Assembly: GCA_034928535.1 (NCBI GenBank)
Contig: JAYFOV010000047.1
Coordinates: 1-28,595 of the forward strand
Direction: 5' to 3'
DNA from: CAXXOK01 sp001604115
GTDB taxonomy: Bacteria > Bacillota > Clostridia > Christensenellales > Aristaeellaceae
DNA: 28,595 nt
Below the pieces are notes generated by a model. The model worked only from the letters and a program-made list of their open reading frames with translations. It searched no databases and was not told where the DNA came from. The position numbers and the translations under genes were made by a program. Numbering within the stretch: position 1 is the first letter of the stretch; each line of letters opens with the position of its first letter. Below are positions 6,715 to 15,500 of this stretch, one piece after another.

Positions 6715-9321
6715 TTAGTGCGGCGTGCCCGGTTTGCGGGTATCCTTGGTACCCGGAGCGGCCTGCTTGGCCGCGTCCAGGCTGGGCAGGGGCGCGGGGC
6801 GGGGCGTGCCCTGCGGCCTGCCTTCGCCCGTCTGCGCATCGCGCTTGCGCGGAGCGGCGTGGCCTTTGCGGGTGGCGTCCGGGGTGATGCGCGCCTTACT
6901 CAGCTTTGCTTTGCCCTTGGCGCGGCCGTGTGCGGTGCTCGCATCAGCGGTTTGCTGCGTGGTTGCCGCGCCTTCGCGGCGGAAGGCTGCCGGATTGACC
7001 CGCCGCACTTTTTTGGGCTGGAAGGTGGGCGGCGTGGGCGGCTTGTCATGGGGGGCGGGCGTTTCCAGCGCACGATAAAACCGCGGATCAAACGCCGCCG
7101 CCAGCAGGAAGCGCATCTTGCGCAGCGCGTGGGAGCCCTTGAACACGGCGTGATAGGTTTCCCGCGCCTTGAGGGTATGGTCGGGCGTGAGCGGCATGCG
7201 GCTGTAGTTGCCCAGCGCCATCAGCCGCCACAGGGGCGCGATGGGTGTGGGAAACACGCGCACACTGTCCACCCGGCGGGCAAAGGCGATAGGCGTTTCC
7301 CCGTTTTGGGGGACGCGCTTGGCAAACAGCAGCAGGCGCTGTACTGCTGCGCCGTAGATGAAAATCTTGTCCATATCCGCCTTGGTGCGCGCAGCCACGC
7401 GATCGGGCATGCGCCAGGCGATGCGCGCACCGAGCCCGCCCAGCGCCGCCGCAACCAGCAGCAGCCACCAGGGGAAGGGATTTGGGTTTTCCGGGGGCAG
7501 CTCAGGGCTGGGATCATCCTGCTGATCCGGCTCATCCTGCGGGGCATCCGAAGGCTGCGGCTCCTCCGGGGGCGGATTCTCCGGCGGGGTGCTCGGCTCG
7601 GGGGTTGGCGTGGGTTGGTCGTCCGGTTCGGGCGAAGGCGACGGCTCGGGGCTCTGCTCGCCGGAGGACTGCTGGCCGCCCGTCTGTTGGTTGGGCGTGG
7701 GGTCAAAGGGCACCCAGCCAAAGCCCTCAAAATAGACTTCCGTCCAGGCGTGCGCCTCCTTGCCCGTCACATACGCCAGGCCATCCGCGCCGGGGGTGGC
7801 CACAAAGCCTTCCACATAGCGGGAGGGCAAGCCGGCCATGCGCGCCATGACGGTCATGGCGCTGGCGTAGTAGGTGCAATAGCCTTCCTTGCCCACATAG
7901 AGGAAGTATGTCACAAAATCCTTGTTGGCGGGGGGCGTTTCCGGGGTCAGGGTGTAGCGGTAGTACTTTTGCAGATGGCGCATGATGGCCATGGCCTTAT
8001 CATAGGGCGAATCGGCGCCCTTGACGATGTTTTGCACATCATCATACACCTTTTGTTCCAGATGCGCCGGCAGCTGAGTGTAGGCGGCCTGTACGGCGGC
8101 ATAGCGGTCCTCGCCCTTGCGGCTGGCTTCCACCAGCGCTTCCAGCCCCGCATCCCCGCCCTCAAATACCGGGGTGAACACCGTATAGCGGTCGCCCTGC
8201 TGCATGTCCCGGGTGATAAACAGCTCGCTGGAATCATTAAAGTAGGGCACCATATCCCCGGTCATGGTCAGATCCCGCAAAAACAAGGGCGTGAACACCG
8301 TGGATGCCGTGCGGTTTTGCACCTGGATGGCGATGGCCTTTTGATCCATCAGGTGGCTTGTTTTGCGGATGGCCTCGCTGGGCAGCGCCTCCAGAAACAC
8401 ATCCCGGCGCTGCACCTGCCAGCGGGGGTTCACGTACAGGTAACGCTTGGGGCTGGCGGTATCGGTAAAATTGCGCCCGGTATAGTTGTCCTTGACCACC
8501 GCGCGCAGGAGCGTCTTGCGCTCGGTGCGCACGATCATCACCGGGAACTCGCTGGGCTCCGCCTCGCCGCCAAGCTGGTTGCCCCCCATGGGGTAATAGC
8601 CGTAGGTGCCCAGGGTGAACACATTTCGCGGCTCGGTAAAAAACAGGTAATCGTTGATGCGCTGCTTGAGCTCCCGCGCGGCGCTGGCCAGCGGCTCCAC
8701 GGTGAAGCGTCCGCCGGGCAGGATCAGGAACGCCGCCAGCACCGCCGCCAACGCCATCGGCAGCACATGAAGGATGTTGATTTTCTCATGTGCGGATTGG
8801 CTCATCTGCAACAGCAGCGCCACCAGCGCGGGCGCGGCGTACCAAAACAGGTTGCCCTTGCCCAGGCTCCACAGGCCAAAAAGCACCAGCACAACCACCA
8901 TCGCCGCCGGCAGGAAGCCCACCCCGCGCTTGGCGAACACAAAGCTGAGCACCGCCGCCAGCGCCGTGATCAGGCTGGCGACCTGGTTGCCAAACACCGG
9001 CAGCGCCACCGTGTAGCCCGCAAAATAGAGGGAGAGCGCCTTGGCGGCCTCCACCCAGCTGCCCAGCAGCCCCATGCCCGGCAGCACAAACTGCACGGCC
9101 AGCAATGCGCCCGCGATGATCCAGATCAGGCGGCGGGAGCGCCGGTTGGCGTTGAGCACGGTCAGCAGTGCCAGCACCGCCGCGCCGGTGAGCAGGGAAA
9201 ACAGCAGGTTGGCGGCCAGATCCATGGCCAAAAGGAGCGGTGTGGCAATGCCGGCGGTCAGCAAAAACGCCACAAACAACCGGGAAAGTGGCTCCTTTTG
9301 CATAAATGCCAGCTTTTGCAT
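6715..9321 (-). CDS. TgpA-like membrane transglutaminase with C-terminal basic tail
   Basis: An 868-residue integral membrane protein. Residues 1-210 contain about six to eight hydrophobic segments (DUF3488/TgpA_N-like). A large extracytoplasmic region follows, with a transglutaminase-like core whose triad is Cys482 in EGYCTYYAS, His524 in EAHAWTEVYF and Asp540 in PFDPTPN. A long Pro/Ser/Glu-rich linker (PSPEPSPSPEPDD-like, about 548-615) leads to a single membrane segment WWLLLVAAALGGLGARIAW and a cytoplasmic DUF4129-like region. Unusually, the last 110 residues are a Lys/Arg/Ala-rich disordered tail. Start ATG 9321 follows AAAGGAG. It belongs to the widespread moxR-DUF58-transglutaminase cluster; the acceptor substrate of these enzymes is largely unknown. 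Confidence 0.92.
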   Translation of the reverse strand: MQKLAFMQKEPLSRLFVAFLLTAGIATPLLLAMDLAANLLFSLLTGAAVLALLTVLNANRRSRRLIWIIAGALLAVQFVLPGMGLLGSWVEAAKALSLYFAGYTVALPVFGNQVASLITALAAVLSFVFAKRGVGFLPAAMVVVLVLFGLWSLGKGNLFWYAAPALVALLLQMSQSAHEKINILHVLPMALAAVLAAFLILPGGRFTVEPLASAARELKQRINDYLFFTEPRNVFTLGTYGYYPMGGNQLGGEAEPSEFPVMIVRTERKTLLRAVVKDNYTGRNFTDTASPKRYLYVNPRWQVQRRDVFLEALPSEAIRKTSHLMDQKAIAIQVQNRTASTVFTPLFLRDLTMTGDMVPYFNDSSELFITRDMQQGDRYTVFTPVFEGGDAGLEALVEASRKGEDRYAAVQAAYTQLPAHLEQKVYDDVQNIVKGADSPYDKAMAIMRHLQKYYRYTLTPETPPANKDFVTYFLYVGKEGYCTYYASAMTVMARMAGLPSRYVEGFVATPGADGLAYVTGKEAHAWTEVYFEGFGWVPFDPTPNQQTGGQQSSGEQSPEPSPSPEPDDQPTPTPEPSTPPENPPPEEPQPSDAPQDEPDQQDDPSPELPPENPNPFPWWLLLVAAALGGLGARIAWRMPDRVAARTKADMDKIFIYGAAVQRLLLFAKRVPQNGETPIAFARRVDSVRVFPTPIAPLWRLMALGNYSRMPLTPDHTLKARETYHAVFKGSHALRKMRFLLAAAFDPRFYRALETPAPHDKPPTPPTFQPKKVRRVNPAAFRREGAATTQQTADASTAHGRAKGKAKLSKARITPDATRKGHAAPRKRDAQTGEGRPQGTPRPAPLPSLDAAKQAAPGTKDTRKPGTPH

Positions 9322-9540
9322 GTGGGTGGCTCCTTTCGGGGGCTAAAGTGATGGGGAGCAAACGACGTATGGCGCAGGCGGGGGCACGGCGCCGCCTCCT
9401 GCAAACCGTACAGCGCCGCACGGGGAAAGGCCTTGGGGCGGCTTGCGGCATATTGGCCGCCAACCAATATCACGCCGCGCCCTGCGGCCAATTGTGGGCG
9501 GCTGATGCATGCCTACCCTGCGCCGCAGCTCTGCGCGGCC

Positions 9541-10698
9541 TTAGCCCTGGGGCGTCACAAAATTGACCTCCACACCGCCTTGCTGCAGGCGGCCGACCAA
9601 CCCTTGCAGCATCCCGTCGTTGGGGCGGAAGGTCACCAGGTACAGGCGCACATTGGGGCCCATGCGCTTCATGCGGCCGATCAGATCCACCAGCACGCTG
9701 GTCAGGCGGGTGGTCACAATGACCACCGCGCCGGTCTTGCGCAGGTCGTTCATCTGCATCATGATCACGCGCTCAAACTGCTCGGTTTCGTTAAAGGTGC
9801 AGCGCGCCAGCTCTTCCAGCAGGATGGGCAGCCCCATGGTGCCGTGGTACTCCATCGGCCGGTCGCCCACCAAGGGCAGGCGCACCGGGTTTTCATGGCT
9901 GATCTGCACACTGACGACCGATGCCGCCGTTTCCAGCACCGCATCCTGCAAAAAGCCTACCTTGCCCGCGTCCACATCCGGCGGCAGGGCGGGGGCGGAT
10001 GTGTCCATGAGCACCAGCGCATCGGGCAGCGCCGGCTCCTCAAACTGCCGGATGATGACCTCCCGCTTGCGGGCGCTCATTTTCCAGTGGATGCGCTTGA
10101 GCGGATCCCCCGGCTGATAGCTGCGGAAATCGCTGGGGCTGGAGGGGTCCTCCATGGCGCGCTTCATGGTTTCCACGCCCATGTCGCCCGCGGCAAAGGT
10201 GAGCGGCTCCACATCAAAGGGCACGGGCAAAACGAGCAGCTCGTTCCCCGCGCTTTCCGGTGTATGCTCTTTTTTGAACAGCCCGAACACATCGCTCACG
10301 GTAAAGCTTTCCACGCCCGGGAACATCGCGCCCACGTGCTCGGCTTGCAGGCGGTAGGTCACCTTTTGCGTGCGGCGACCCAGCTCCGTCAGGTGGATGG
10401 TCGCCGCCGGGGTGTTGCTGGTGGCGCGCATTTTCAGGCTTACAGGGGCGATGGGCAAAAGGCTCTTGTGGCTCACGGAAACCTCCATGGCCACGGCGTC
10501 CCCGCGGTTCACGCGCGTGTGGTTGAGCCCATGGCTCACCTTGACGCTCTTTTCCGCCATGCGCACGCTCAAATACGCCAGCACCCACGCGATGGCGATG
10601 ATCAGCGATAGCAAAAGATACATCCGGTTGCCCATGGATACGGCGCTGAGCAGCAAAAAACCGAAGCTCACGCCCAGGGTGATCAGGGTGGATTTCAT
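9541..10698 (-). CDS. DUF58 domain protein, MoxR-associated
   Basis: A 385-residue protein with two N-terminal membrane segments (about residues 4-22 and 26-43) and a DUF58 domain bearing the hallmark FRSYQPGDPLKRIHW at 191-205 followed by KMSARK. The domain is related to von Willebrand factor A folds; MDTSAP further on resembles a degenerate metal-ion-dependent adhesion site. I place the start at ATG 10698, preceded by AAAGGACG; an in-frame ATG at 10725 and GTG at 10731 lie further upstream, almost touching the moxR stop. Gene order moxR-DUF58-transglutaminase is conserved across bacteria, which implies a joint envelope role, probably with MoxR as assembly chaperone (inference). A 219-base gap separates it from the transglutaminase gene. 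Confidence 0.92.
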   Translation of the reverse strand: MKSTLITLGVSFGFLLLSAVSMGNRMYLLLSLIIAIAWVLAYLSVRMAEKSVKVSHGLNHTRVNRGDAVAMEVSVSHKSLLPIAPVSLKMRATSNTPAATIHLTELGRRTQKVTYRLQAEHVGAMFPGVESFTVSDVFGLFKKEHTPESAGNELLVLPVPFDVEPLTFAAGDMGVETMKRAMEDPSSPSDFRSYQPGDPLKRIHWKMSARKREVIIRQFEEPALPDALVLMDTSAPALPPDVDAGKVGFLQDAVLETAASVVSVQISHENPVRLPLVGDRPMEYHGTMGLPILLEELARCTFNETEQFERVIMMQMNDLRKTGAVVIVTTRLTSVLVDLIGRMKRMGPNVRLYLVTFRPNDGMLQGLVGRLQQGGVEVNFVTPQG

Positions 10699-10731
10699 GG
10701 CATCGTCCTTTGTGGCGCCGGACATCCGCAC

Positions 10732-11679
10732 TCAGGAAAGGCGGATGGGCACCGGCACGTTTTCCATCACGGCCACCAAAATGCGCTCCGCCGTGATGCC
10801 CTTCATCTTGGCTTCCGGGTTGGGCAGGATGCGGTGCGCAAGCACCGGCAGCGCCATGCGCTGCACATCCTCCGGCAGGATGTAGTCCCGGTCATTGAGC
10901 AGCGCGCACGCCTGCGCCCCGCGGATGAGCGCGATGGCGCCGCGCGTGGAAACCCCCAGCTGCAAAGAGGGATGCGTGCGCGTCATGGCCGCGATGTTGG
11001 CGATGTAATGGCGCACTTCCTTGCTGCAATACACGGTGCCGATCATGTTTTGCATCTCCACCACATCCTCGGCGGTGCACACGGGCTTGAGGTTCTGCTG
11101 CGGTTTGACCGTGCCGCTGAAGCGCTCCAGCACAGCCTTTTCTGCCTCCATGGTGGGGTAGCCCTTCGAAATGCGAAGAAAAAAACGGTCCATCTGCGCC
11201 TCCGGCAGGGGGTAGGTACCCACAAACTCGCCGGGGTTTTGCGTGGCCAGCACCATAAAGGGCTTGGGCAGGGGGTGGGTCACGCCATCCACCGTGACCT
11301 GATACTCCTCCATGATCTCCAACAGCGAGCTCTGCGTTTTGGGGGAGGTACGGTTGATTTCGTCCGCCAGGACGATCTGGCACATGACGGCGCCGGCATG
11401 AAACTCCAGCTCGCCCGTCTTAAAATTGACCATGGTAAAACCGGTCACGTCGCTGGGCACCACGTCCGGCGTGAACTGGATGCGGTTAAAGCTGCAATCC
11501 AGCGATTTGGCAATAGAGCTGACCATGGTGGTTTTGCCTGTGCCGGGAACATCCTCAATGAGCACATGCCCTTTGCAGAGCATGGCGATCAGCGCAAGTT
11601 CAATGACCTCGTCCTTGCCGACGATCACCTTGCCGATATTCTGCTTGAGCGCGGCAATCACACGCCTTGGGTTGAGCAT
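10732..11679 (-). CDS. moxR: MoxR-family AAA+ ATPase
   Basis: A 315-residue cytoplasmic AAA+ ATPase. Walker A is GTGKTT at residues 46-51, Walker B is VLADEINR, followed by the sensor-type segment LATQNPGEFVGTYPLPEAQ and MDRF typical of MoxR. MoxR ATPases act as chaperones for proteins with VWA/DUF58-like domains (family knowledge), and the DUF58 gene starts 33 bases downstream. An open frame extends to 11745, but ATG 11679 has the good ribosome binding site AAAGGAGC and the upstream part overlaps the promoter, so the shorter form is preferred. Confidence 0.94.
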   Translation of the reverse strand: MLNPRRVIAALKQNIGKVIVGKDEVIELALIAMLCKGHVLIEDVPGTGKTTMVSSIAKSLDCSFNRIQFTPDVVPSDVTGFTMVNFKTGELEFHAGAVMCQIVLADEINRTSPKTQSSLLEIMEEYQVTVDGVTHPLPKPFMVLATQNPGEFVGTYPLPEAQMDRFFLRISKGYPTMEAEKAVLERFSGTVKPQQNLKPVCTAEDVVEMQNMIGTVYCSKEVRHYIANIAAMTRTHPSLQLGVSTRGAIALIRGAQACALLNDRDYILPEDVQRMALPVLAHRILPNPEAKMKGITAERILVAVMENVPVPIRLS

Positions 11680-11727
11680 AGGAAAAGCTCCTTTATCAAG
11701 CATTTCATGCAATATGCATACAAAAAC

Positions 11728-11756
11728 AGTATAACGGATACCCATTGATTTTACAA
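11728..11756 (-). promoter_or_regulatory. Promoter of the moxR operon
   Basis: On the minus strand TTGTAA (11751-11756), a 17-base spacer and TATACT (11728-11733), about 50 bases upstream of the moxR start in a clearly AT-rich patch. Confidence 0.75.
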
Positions 11757-12101
11757 TACTGTGACGAATGTTTTACGGGTCAGTATCGCAGAAAGTGGGT
11801 ATACAGTGCAATATGGCGCCGCAGCGCGGGGCAAGGAGAAATGCGCTCCGGTGGCGAATCCTATGCAAGCGGCACACGCCGCAGGGCGCGCCCCGTGCGG
11901 CATGGACGGGGCACACGCAGGGCAGGATGCTCCCCGCCCCGGCCGCGCCCCGCGCGATACGGCCGCGCACAAACCCGGTGCACCGCCCGGATGGCGCTTT
12001 TCAGGCTTGCCTGCAAGGCCGTCCGCCTCCCCTCTTTCGCCCCTGTGCGGCGCGCGGATGCCCCGACGTTTGAAACTTGTGACATAGCGAAAGGAGTCCT
12101 T
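11757..12101. other. 345-base gap upstream of the MFS gene
   Basis: The left 60 bases are AT-rich promoter-like DNA; TATACA at 11800-11805 could be a -10 element but has no good -35. The rest is GC-rich. The MFS reading frame stays open through this stretch and contains AAGGAG two bases before an ATG at 11840, but the encoded peptide is Arg-rich and low-complexity, so I treat it as untranslated leader. Confidence 0.4.
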
Positions 12102-13352
12102 ATGGACAACAACCAACCCCAAACCCAAGCCCAGCCCCAGGATACGAGCTGGCGGCGGCGCGCGGGGCTGTTTCTGGTAGCGCAGAACATCTCGCTGTTC
12201 GGATCCTCCGTGGTGGCGTTCGCCATCATCTGGCACATTACCCTGACAACCTCCTCCGGCGTATGGATGATGCTGGCCACCCTGTGCTCCATGGTGCCGG
12301 AAGTGGTGGTGAGCCTCTTTGGCGGCGTGCTGGCGGACCGCTACAACCGCAAGACCCTCATCATGCTGGCGGATGGCTTCATCGCCACCGCGACGCTGGG
12401 GCTGGCCATCGCCTTTCTGATGGGCTTTGACCGGCTGGAGCTGCTGCTGCTGGTATCGGCGGTGCGCTCCTTTGGCGCGGGCATCCAAAGCCCGGCGGTC
12501 GGCGCGATCTACCCGCAGCTGGTACCGGCGGATAAACTGGTCAAGGTGCAGGGCATCGGCCAGACGCTGGCATCGGTGCTGCTGCTGCTCTCCCCGCCGG
12601 TGGCAGGGCTCATCCTGGGCTCGGTGGGCATCGTGGCTACCTTCTTTGTGGATGTGGTCACCGCCACGCTGGCCATCGCCGTCACCAGCCTGATCCGTGT
12701 GGAAAAAGTGACCCGCAAGGACGTCCCCGCTTCCGTGTGGACGGACATGAAGGCCGGGCTCACCTACACGCTGGGGCATCCGCAGATCCGCCGGATCATC
12801 ATCTGCTTTGGCATTTCGTTTTTCCTCATCACCCCGGCGGCGGTGCTCAGCCCGCTGATGGTGCAGCGCTCCTTTGGCAGCGAGGTGTGGCGGCTTACCG
12901 CCAACGAGATCGTGTGGACGGTCGGCTCGCTGCTGGGCGGCGTGTTTGTGTCCATCAAAGGGGAGTTTAAGGACAAGGTGCGCACCGTGGCGGTGAGCCT
13001 GGTCGCCTTTGGCGTGCTGTTTGCCATGCTGGGCTTTGCGTGGGATTTTGTCAGTTACCTCCTCTTTATGGGGATCAGCGGGTTCTTCGTGCCGTCCATC
13101 TCCACCGCGCAGACGGTGCACATTCAGGAATCCACGGAGCCGGACATGATGGGGCGCGTGTTTTCCATCGTGCAGATTATGATGGCCAGCGCCATGCCCA
13201 TCGCCATCCTGGTGTTCGGCCCCCTGGCCGATGTGGTGAGCGTGGAACTGCTGATGATCGTCAGCGGCACGCTGCTAGCCTTTGTAGGCCTTTGGTACGG
13301 CTGGCTGGGCAAGAAGCCTGCGCTGCCCCAGCCCCGGCAGGCGGATGCCTAA
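12102..13352 (+). CDS. Major facilitator superfamily exporter (MFS_3, macrolide-efflux-like)
   Basis: A 416-residue polytopic protein with about 12 predicted membrane segments. The MFS motif A variant GGVLADRYNRKT lies at residues 74-85 between segments 2 and 3. The general pattern (QNISLFGSSVVAFAIIWH at the first helix, AIYPQLVPADKL in the middle) resembles MFS_3 proteins such as MefA-type macrolide exporters and the EntS siderophore exporter; a drug or metabolite efflux role is inferred. The N-terminus is a Gln/Pro-rich cytoplasmic tail. Start ATG 12102 is supported by AAAGGAG at 12090-12096. A 17-bp hairpin follows the stop. It is transcribed away from the moxR operon. Confidence 0.9.
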   Translation: MDNNQPQTQAQPQDTSWRRRAGLFLVAQNISLFGSSVVAFAIIWHITLTTSSGVWMMLATLCSMVPEVVVSLFGGVLADRYNRKTLIMLADGFIATATLGLAIAFLMGFDRLELLLLVSAVRSFGAGIQSPAVGAIYPQLVPADKLVKVQGIGQTLASVLLLLSPPVAGLILGSVGIVATFFVDVVTATLAIAVTSLIRVEKVTRKDVPASVWTDMKAGLTYTLGHPQIRRIIICFGISFFLITPAAVLSPLMVQRSFGSEVWRLTANEIVWTVGSLLGGVFVSIKGEFKDKVRTVAVSLVAFGVLFAMLGFAWDFVSYLLFMGISGFFVPSISTAQTVHIQESTEPDMMGRVFSIVQIMMASAMPIAILVFGPLADVVSVELLMIVSGTLLAFVGLWYGWLGKKPALPQPRQADA

Positions 13353-13360
13353 GTGCCGCA

Positions 13361-13401
13361 CACAACGCCGTGACGGGATTCAAACCCGTCACGGCGTTGT
13401 G
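13361..13401 (+). terminator. 17-bp hairpin after the MFS gene
   Basis: CACAACGCCGTGACGGG (13361-13377) pairs perfectly with 13385-13401 around loop ATTCAAA. No T-run follows. The -35 element of the next gene's promoter begins five bases beyond it. Confidence 0.7.
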
Positions 13402-13405
13402 CATC

Positions 13406-13434
13406 TGGACATATTCCCAGCAACGTAGTATGCT
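13406..13434 (+). promoter_or_regulatory. Promoter for the ygiD-pirin pair
   Basis: TGGACA (13406-13411), a 17-base spacer and TATGCT (13429-13434), 62 bases upstream of the ygiD-like start and directly after the preceding terminator hairpin. Confidence 0.65.
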
Positions 13435-13495
13435 ATGAACAAAGATTGCTTTTCCGACGATCCCGCCCCTGAGGGCGGAGAAGGGTCATGATGCC

Positions 13496-14260
13496 ATGCG
13501 CACACCCGTCTTGTTCGCCGGGCACGGTTCGCCCATGAATGCCATCGAAAACAATGCCTTCACGCGGGAGTGGCAGCGCATCGGCAAGGCGCTGCCTACG
13601 CCAAAGGCTATCCTCTCGGTTTCGGCGCACTGGTACACGGCGGGCACGCTGGTGTCCGATGTGCCGGAAAACCGCACCATCTACGATATGTATGGCTTTC
13701 CGGATGCGCTGTACCGCGTGGCCTACCCGGCCAAGGGCGCGCCGGAGCTGGCCGCCCGCACGCGCGCGCTGCTCACGCCTGATGCACGCCTCAGCGGGGA
13801 ATGGGGGCTGGATCACGGCACATGGTCGGTGCTCACGCACATGTTCCCCAAGGCGGATATCCCCGTGTTTCAGCTGAGCGTGAACCGCCGCCTGACCGCG
13901 CATGAGCATTTTGCCCTGGGGCAGGCGCTGCGCCCCCTGCGGGAGGAAGGTGTGCTGATTTTTGCCAGCGGCAACGTGGTGCACAACCTGGCGCTGGTCA
14001 GCTGGCAGACCCAGGGCGGCTTTGCCTGGGCCGATACGTTTGATATGGCCATCCGCGATGCGGTGCGCCAGGGAGCCTATGACCAGGCCGTGGATTACCA
14101 GGCGTTGGGGGATGCCGCCCGCAAGGCGGTGCCCATGATGGATCATTACGCGCCGCTGCTGTATGCGCTGGGCGCGGCGGAGGCAGGCGAGCCGCTGGAG
14201 GTTTTCAACGATGCGCGCACGCTCGGCTCGCTGTCCATGACCGGATACCTGCTGGGGTGA
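13496..14260 (+). CDS. ygiD: YgiD-like class III (LigB-type) extradiol ring-cleavage dioxygenase
   Basis: A 254-residue cytoplasmic protein of the LigB/DODA family. E. coli YgiD is reported as a 4,5-DOPA dioxygenase (family knowledge). Visible motifs are FAGHGSPMNAIE with His10, SAHWY with His45, DHGTWSVL, and GNVVHNL with a further conserved His; these histidines form the metal site in the family. The C-terminal LGSLSMTGYL is also characteristic. ATG 13496 is chosen because the ATGs at 13488 and 13491 are in other frames; GAGAAGGG lies about 11 bases upstream. The pirin gene starts 42 bases after its stop, a pairing that makes sense because both are aromatic-compound dioxygenase-type enzymes. 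Confidence 0.9.
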   Translation: MRTPVLFAGHGSPMNAIENNAFTREWQRIGKALPTPKAILSVSAHWYTAGTLVSDVPENRTIYDMYGFPDALYRVAYPAKGAPELAARTRALLTPDARLSGEWGLDHGTWSVLTHMFPKADIPVFQLSVNRRLTAHEHFALGQALRPLREEGVLIFASGNVVHNLALVSWQTQGGFAWADTFDMAIRDAVRQGAYDQAVDYQALGDAARKAVPMMDHYAPLLYALGAAEAGEPLEVFNDARTLGSLSMTGYLLG

Positions 14261-14302
14261 GCGGCCTTCACCACACAATGACGCTGGAGGAGGGATTTTT
14301 CC

Positions 14303-15148
14303 ATGGCGATCAAACCCATTGTGAGCACGGTGCGCGGCATGCGCACCACGGACGGGGCGGGCGTGCGGCTCACGCGCGTGCTGTCCCAGGGGGAAACCAA
14401 GGCCTATGACCCCTTCCTGATGCTGGACTCCTTTGACTCCGAAAACCCGGAGGATTACCTGGCGGGCTTTCCCATGCACCCGCACCGGGGCATTGAAACC
14501 ATCACCTACCTCATTGAAGGGCGCATTGAGCATGAGGATAGCCTGGGCAACAAAGACGCTATCCTCGCCGGGGAAAGCCAGTGGATGTGCGCTGGCAGCG
14601 GCATCCTGCACCAGGAGATGCCCAAGGCAAGCCCGCGGATGCTGGGTTTCCAGCTGTGGCTGAACCTGCCGGCTGCCGAGAAGATGTGCGAGCCGACGTA
14701 CCTGAGCATCACCCAGGCGATGATCCCCGTAGTGGAGCAGGGCGGCGCGAAGGTGCATGTGATCAGCGGCGCCTATGGCGATGCCCATGGCGTGACCCCC
14801 GGGCACATACAGGCGAGCGTGATGGATGTGGAGCTGGCGCCGGGCGCGCAGATCTCCCTGCCTGCCTGCACCGGCGATACTTGCTTCCTGTTTACCATCC
14901 AGGGGGATGCGCTGATCGCGGGGCAGACTGTGCCGGAAAAGACTGCCGCCCTGCTGGGGGAAGGCGATGTGGCGCACGTGGCCGCCCCGGCGGATGCGCC
15001 CGCGCGGGTCATCTTTTACGGCGGCCGCCCGCTCCAAGAGCCCATCGCATGGGGCGGCCCCATCGTCATGAACACGCAGGAGGAGCTTCGCTTTGCCTTT
15101 GAGGAGCTGCGGCGCGGCACCTTTATCAAGCACAAGGCCAAGCGGTAA
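14303..15148 (+). CDS. Pirin-family cupin protein
   Basis: A 281-residue bicupin. The N-terminal cupin carries the full pirin metal site: His59 and His61 in HPHRGIET, His103 and Glu105 in GSGILHQEM. Some bacterial pirins (for example E. coli YhhW) open the ring of quercetin, others bind regulatory partners, so activity here is an inference. The C-terminal region contains the pirin-type segment GGRPLQEPIAWGGPIVMN. The start is well defined: ATG 14303 follows GGAGGAGGG. It is almost certainly co-transcribed with the ygiD-like gene. Confidence 0.93.
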   Translation: MAIKPIVSTVRGMRTTDGAGVRLTRVLSQGETKAYDPFLMLDSFDSENPEDYLAGFPMHPHRGIETITYLIEGRIEHEDSLGNKDAILAGESQWMCAGSGILHQEMPKASPRMLGFQLWLNLPAAEKMCEPTYLSITQAMIPVVEQGGAKVHVISGAYGDAHGVTPGHIQASVMDVELAPGAQISLPACTGDTCFLFTIQGDALIAGQTVPEKTAALLGEGDVAHVAAPADAPARVIFYGGRPLQEPIAWGGPIVMNTQEELRFAFEELRRGTFIKHKAKR

Positions 15149-15500
15149 AGCGCCGCTTTGCGCCCCGCCGCTGCGCAGAATGGGCTTGGGACACAACCCT
15201 TGCCGGGCGTGAGCGCCGGTGGTTTGCACGGCGCGGGTGGCTGCTTTGCCACAGGGGCACACAAACCGCAGGCGGCCGGGGCAGCAAACGTGCGGCACAG
15301 GCATGACCCACGCCGCTGCAGCCGCCGAAACCGCACCAAAGGCTTTGCGCTGCAACACACAACGCAGGCGAGCCCGCCACACGCAGCGCCATGCGGCGTG
15401 CGGCAGCGGCTCGCCGTCATACTGTGCCCAGCCTGTGGGCGGCCGTGCAGCGCAGCCAACTCCCTGCATGCGCGCATTTTGAAAAACGAGGTGAACCCTT
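15149..15500. other. 352-base gap before the aldo-keto reductase gene
   Basis: GC-rich DNA rich in GC-skewed short repeats (several GCGGC and CCGCC words). I see no gene, no clear promoter and no T-tracted terminator in it. Confidence 0.4.

Noticed and set aside
5695..9351. A 1218-codon open frame on the plus strand
   Set aside because: It lies opposite the PHP and transglutaminase genes, which have clear motifs; its translation is rich in Arg, His and Gly with no domain, as expected of an antisense shadow in GC-rich DNA.
11840..12101. N-terminal extension of the MFS protein from ATG 11840
   Set aside because: AAGGAG is too close to the ATG and the extension is Arg-rich low complexity, unlike MFS proteins; ATG 12102 has a well-spaced AAAGGAG.
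13371..13391. T-arm-like GGGATTCAAACCC as a tRNA fragment
   Set aside because: It is simply the loop and inner stem of the terminator hairpin; no acceptor or anticodon arm is present.
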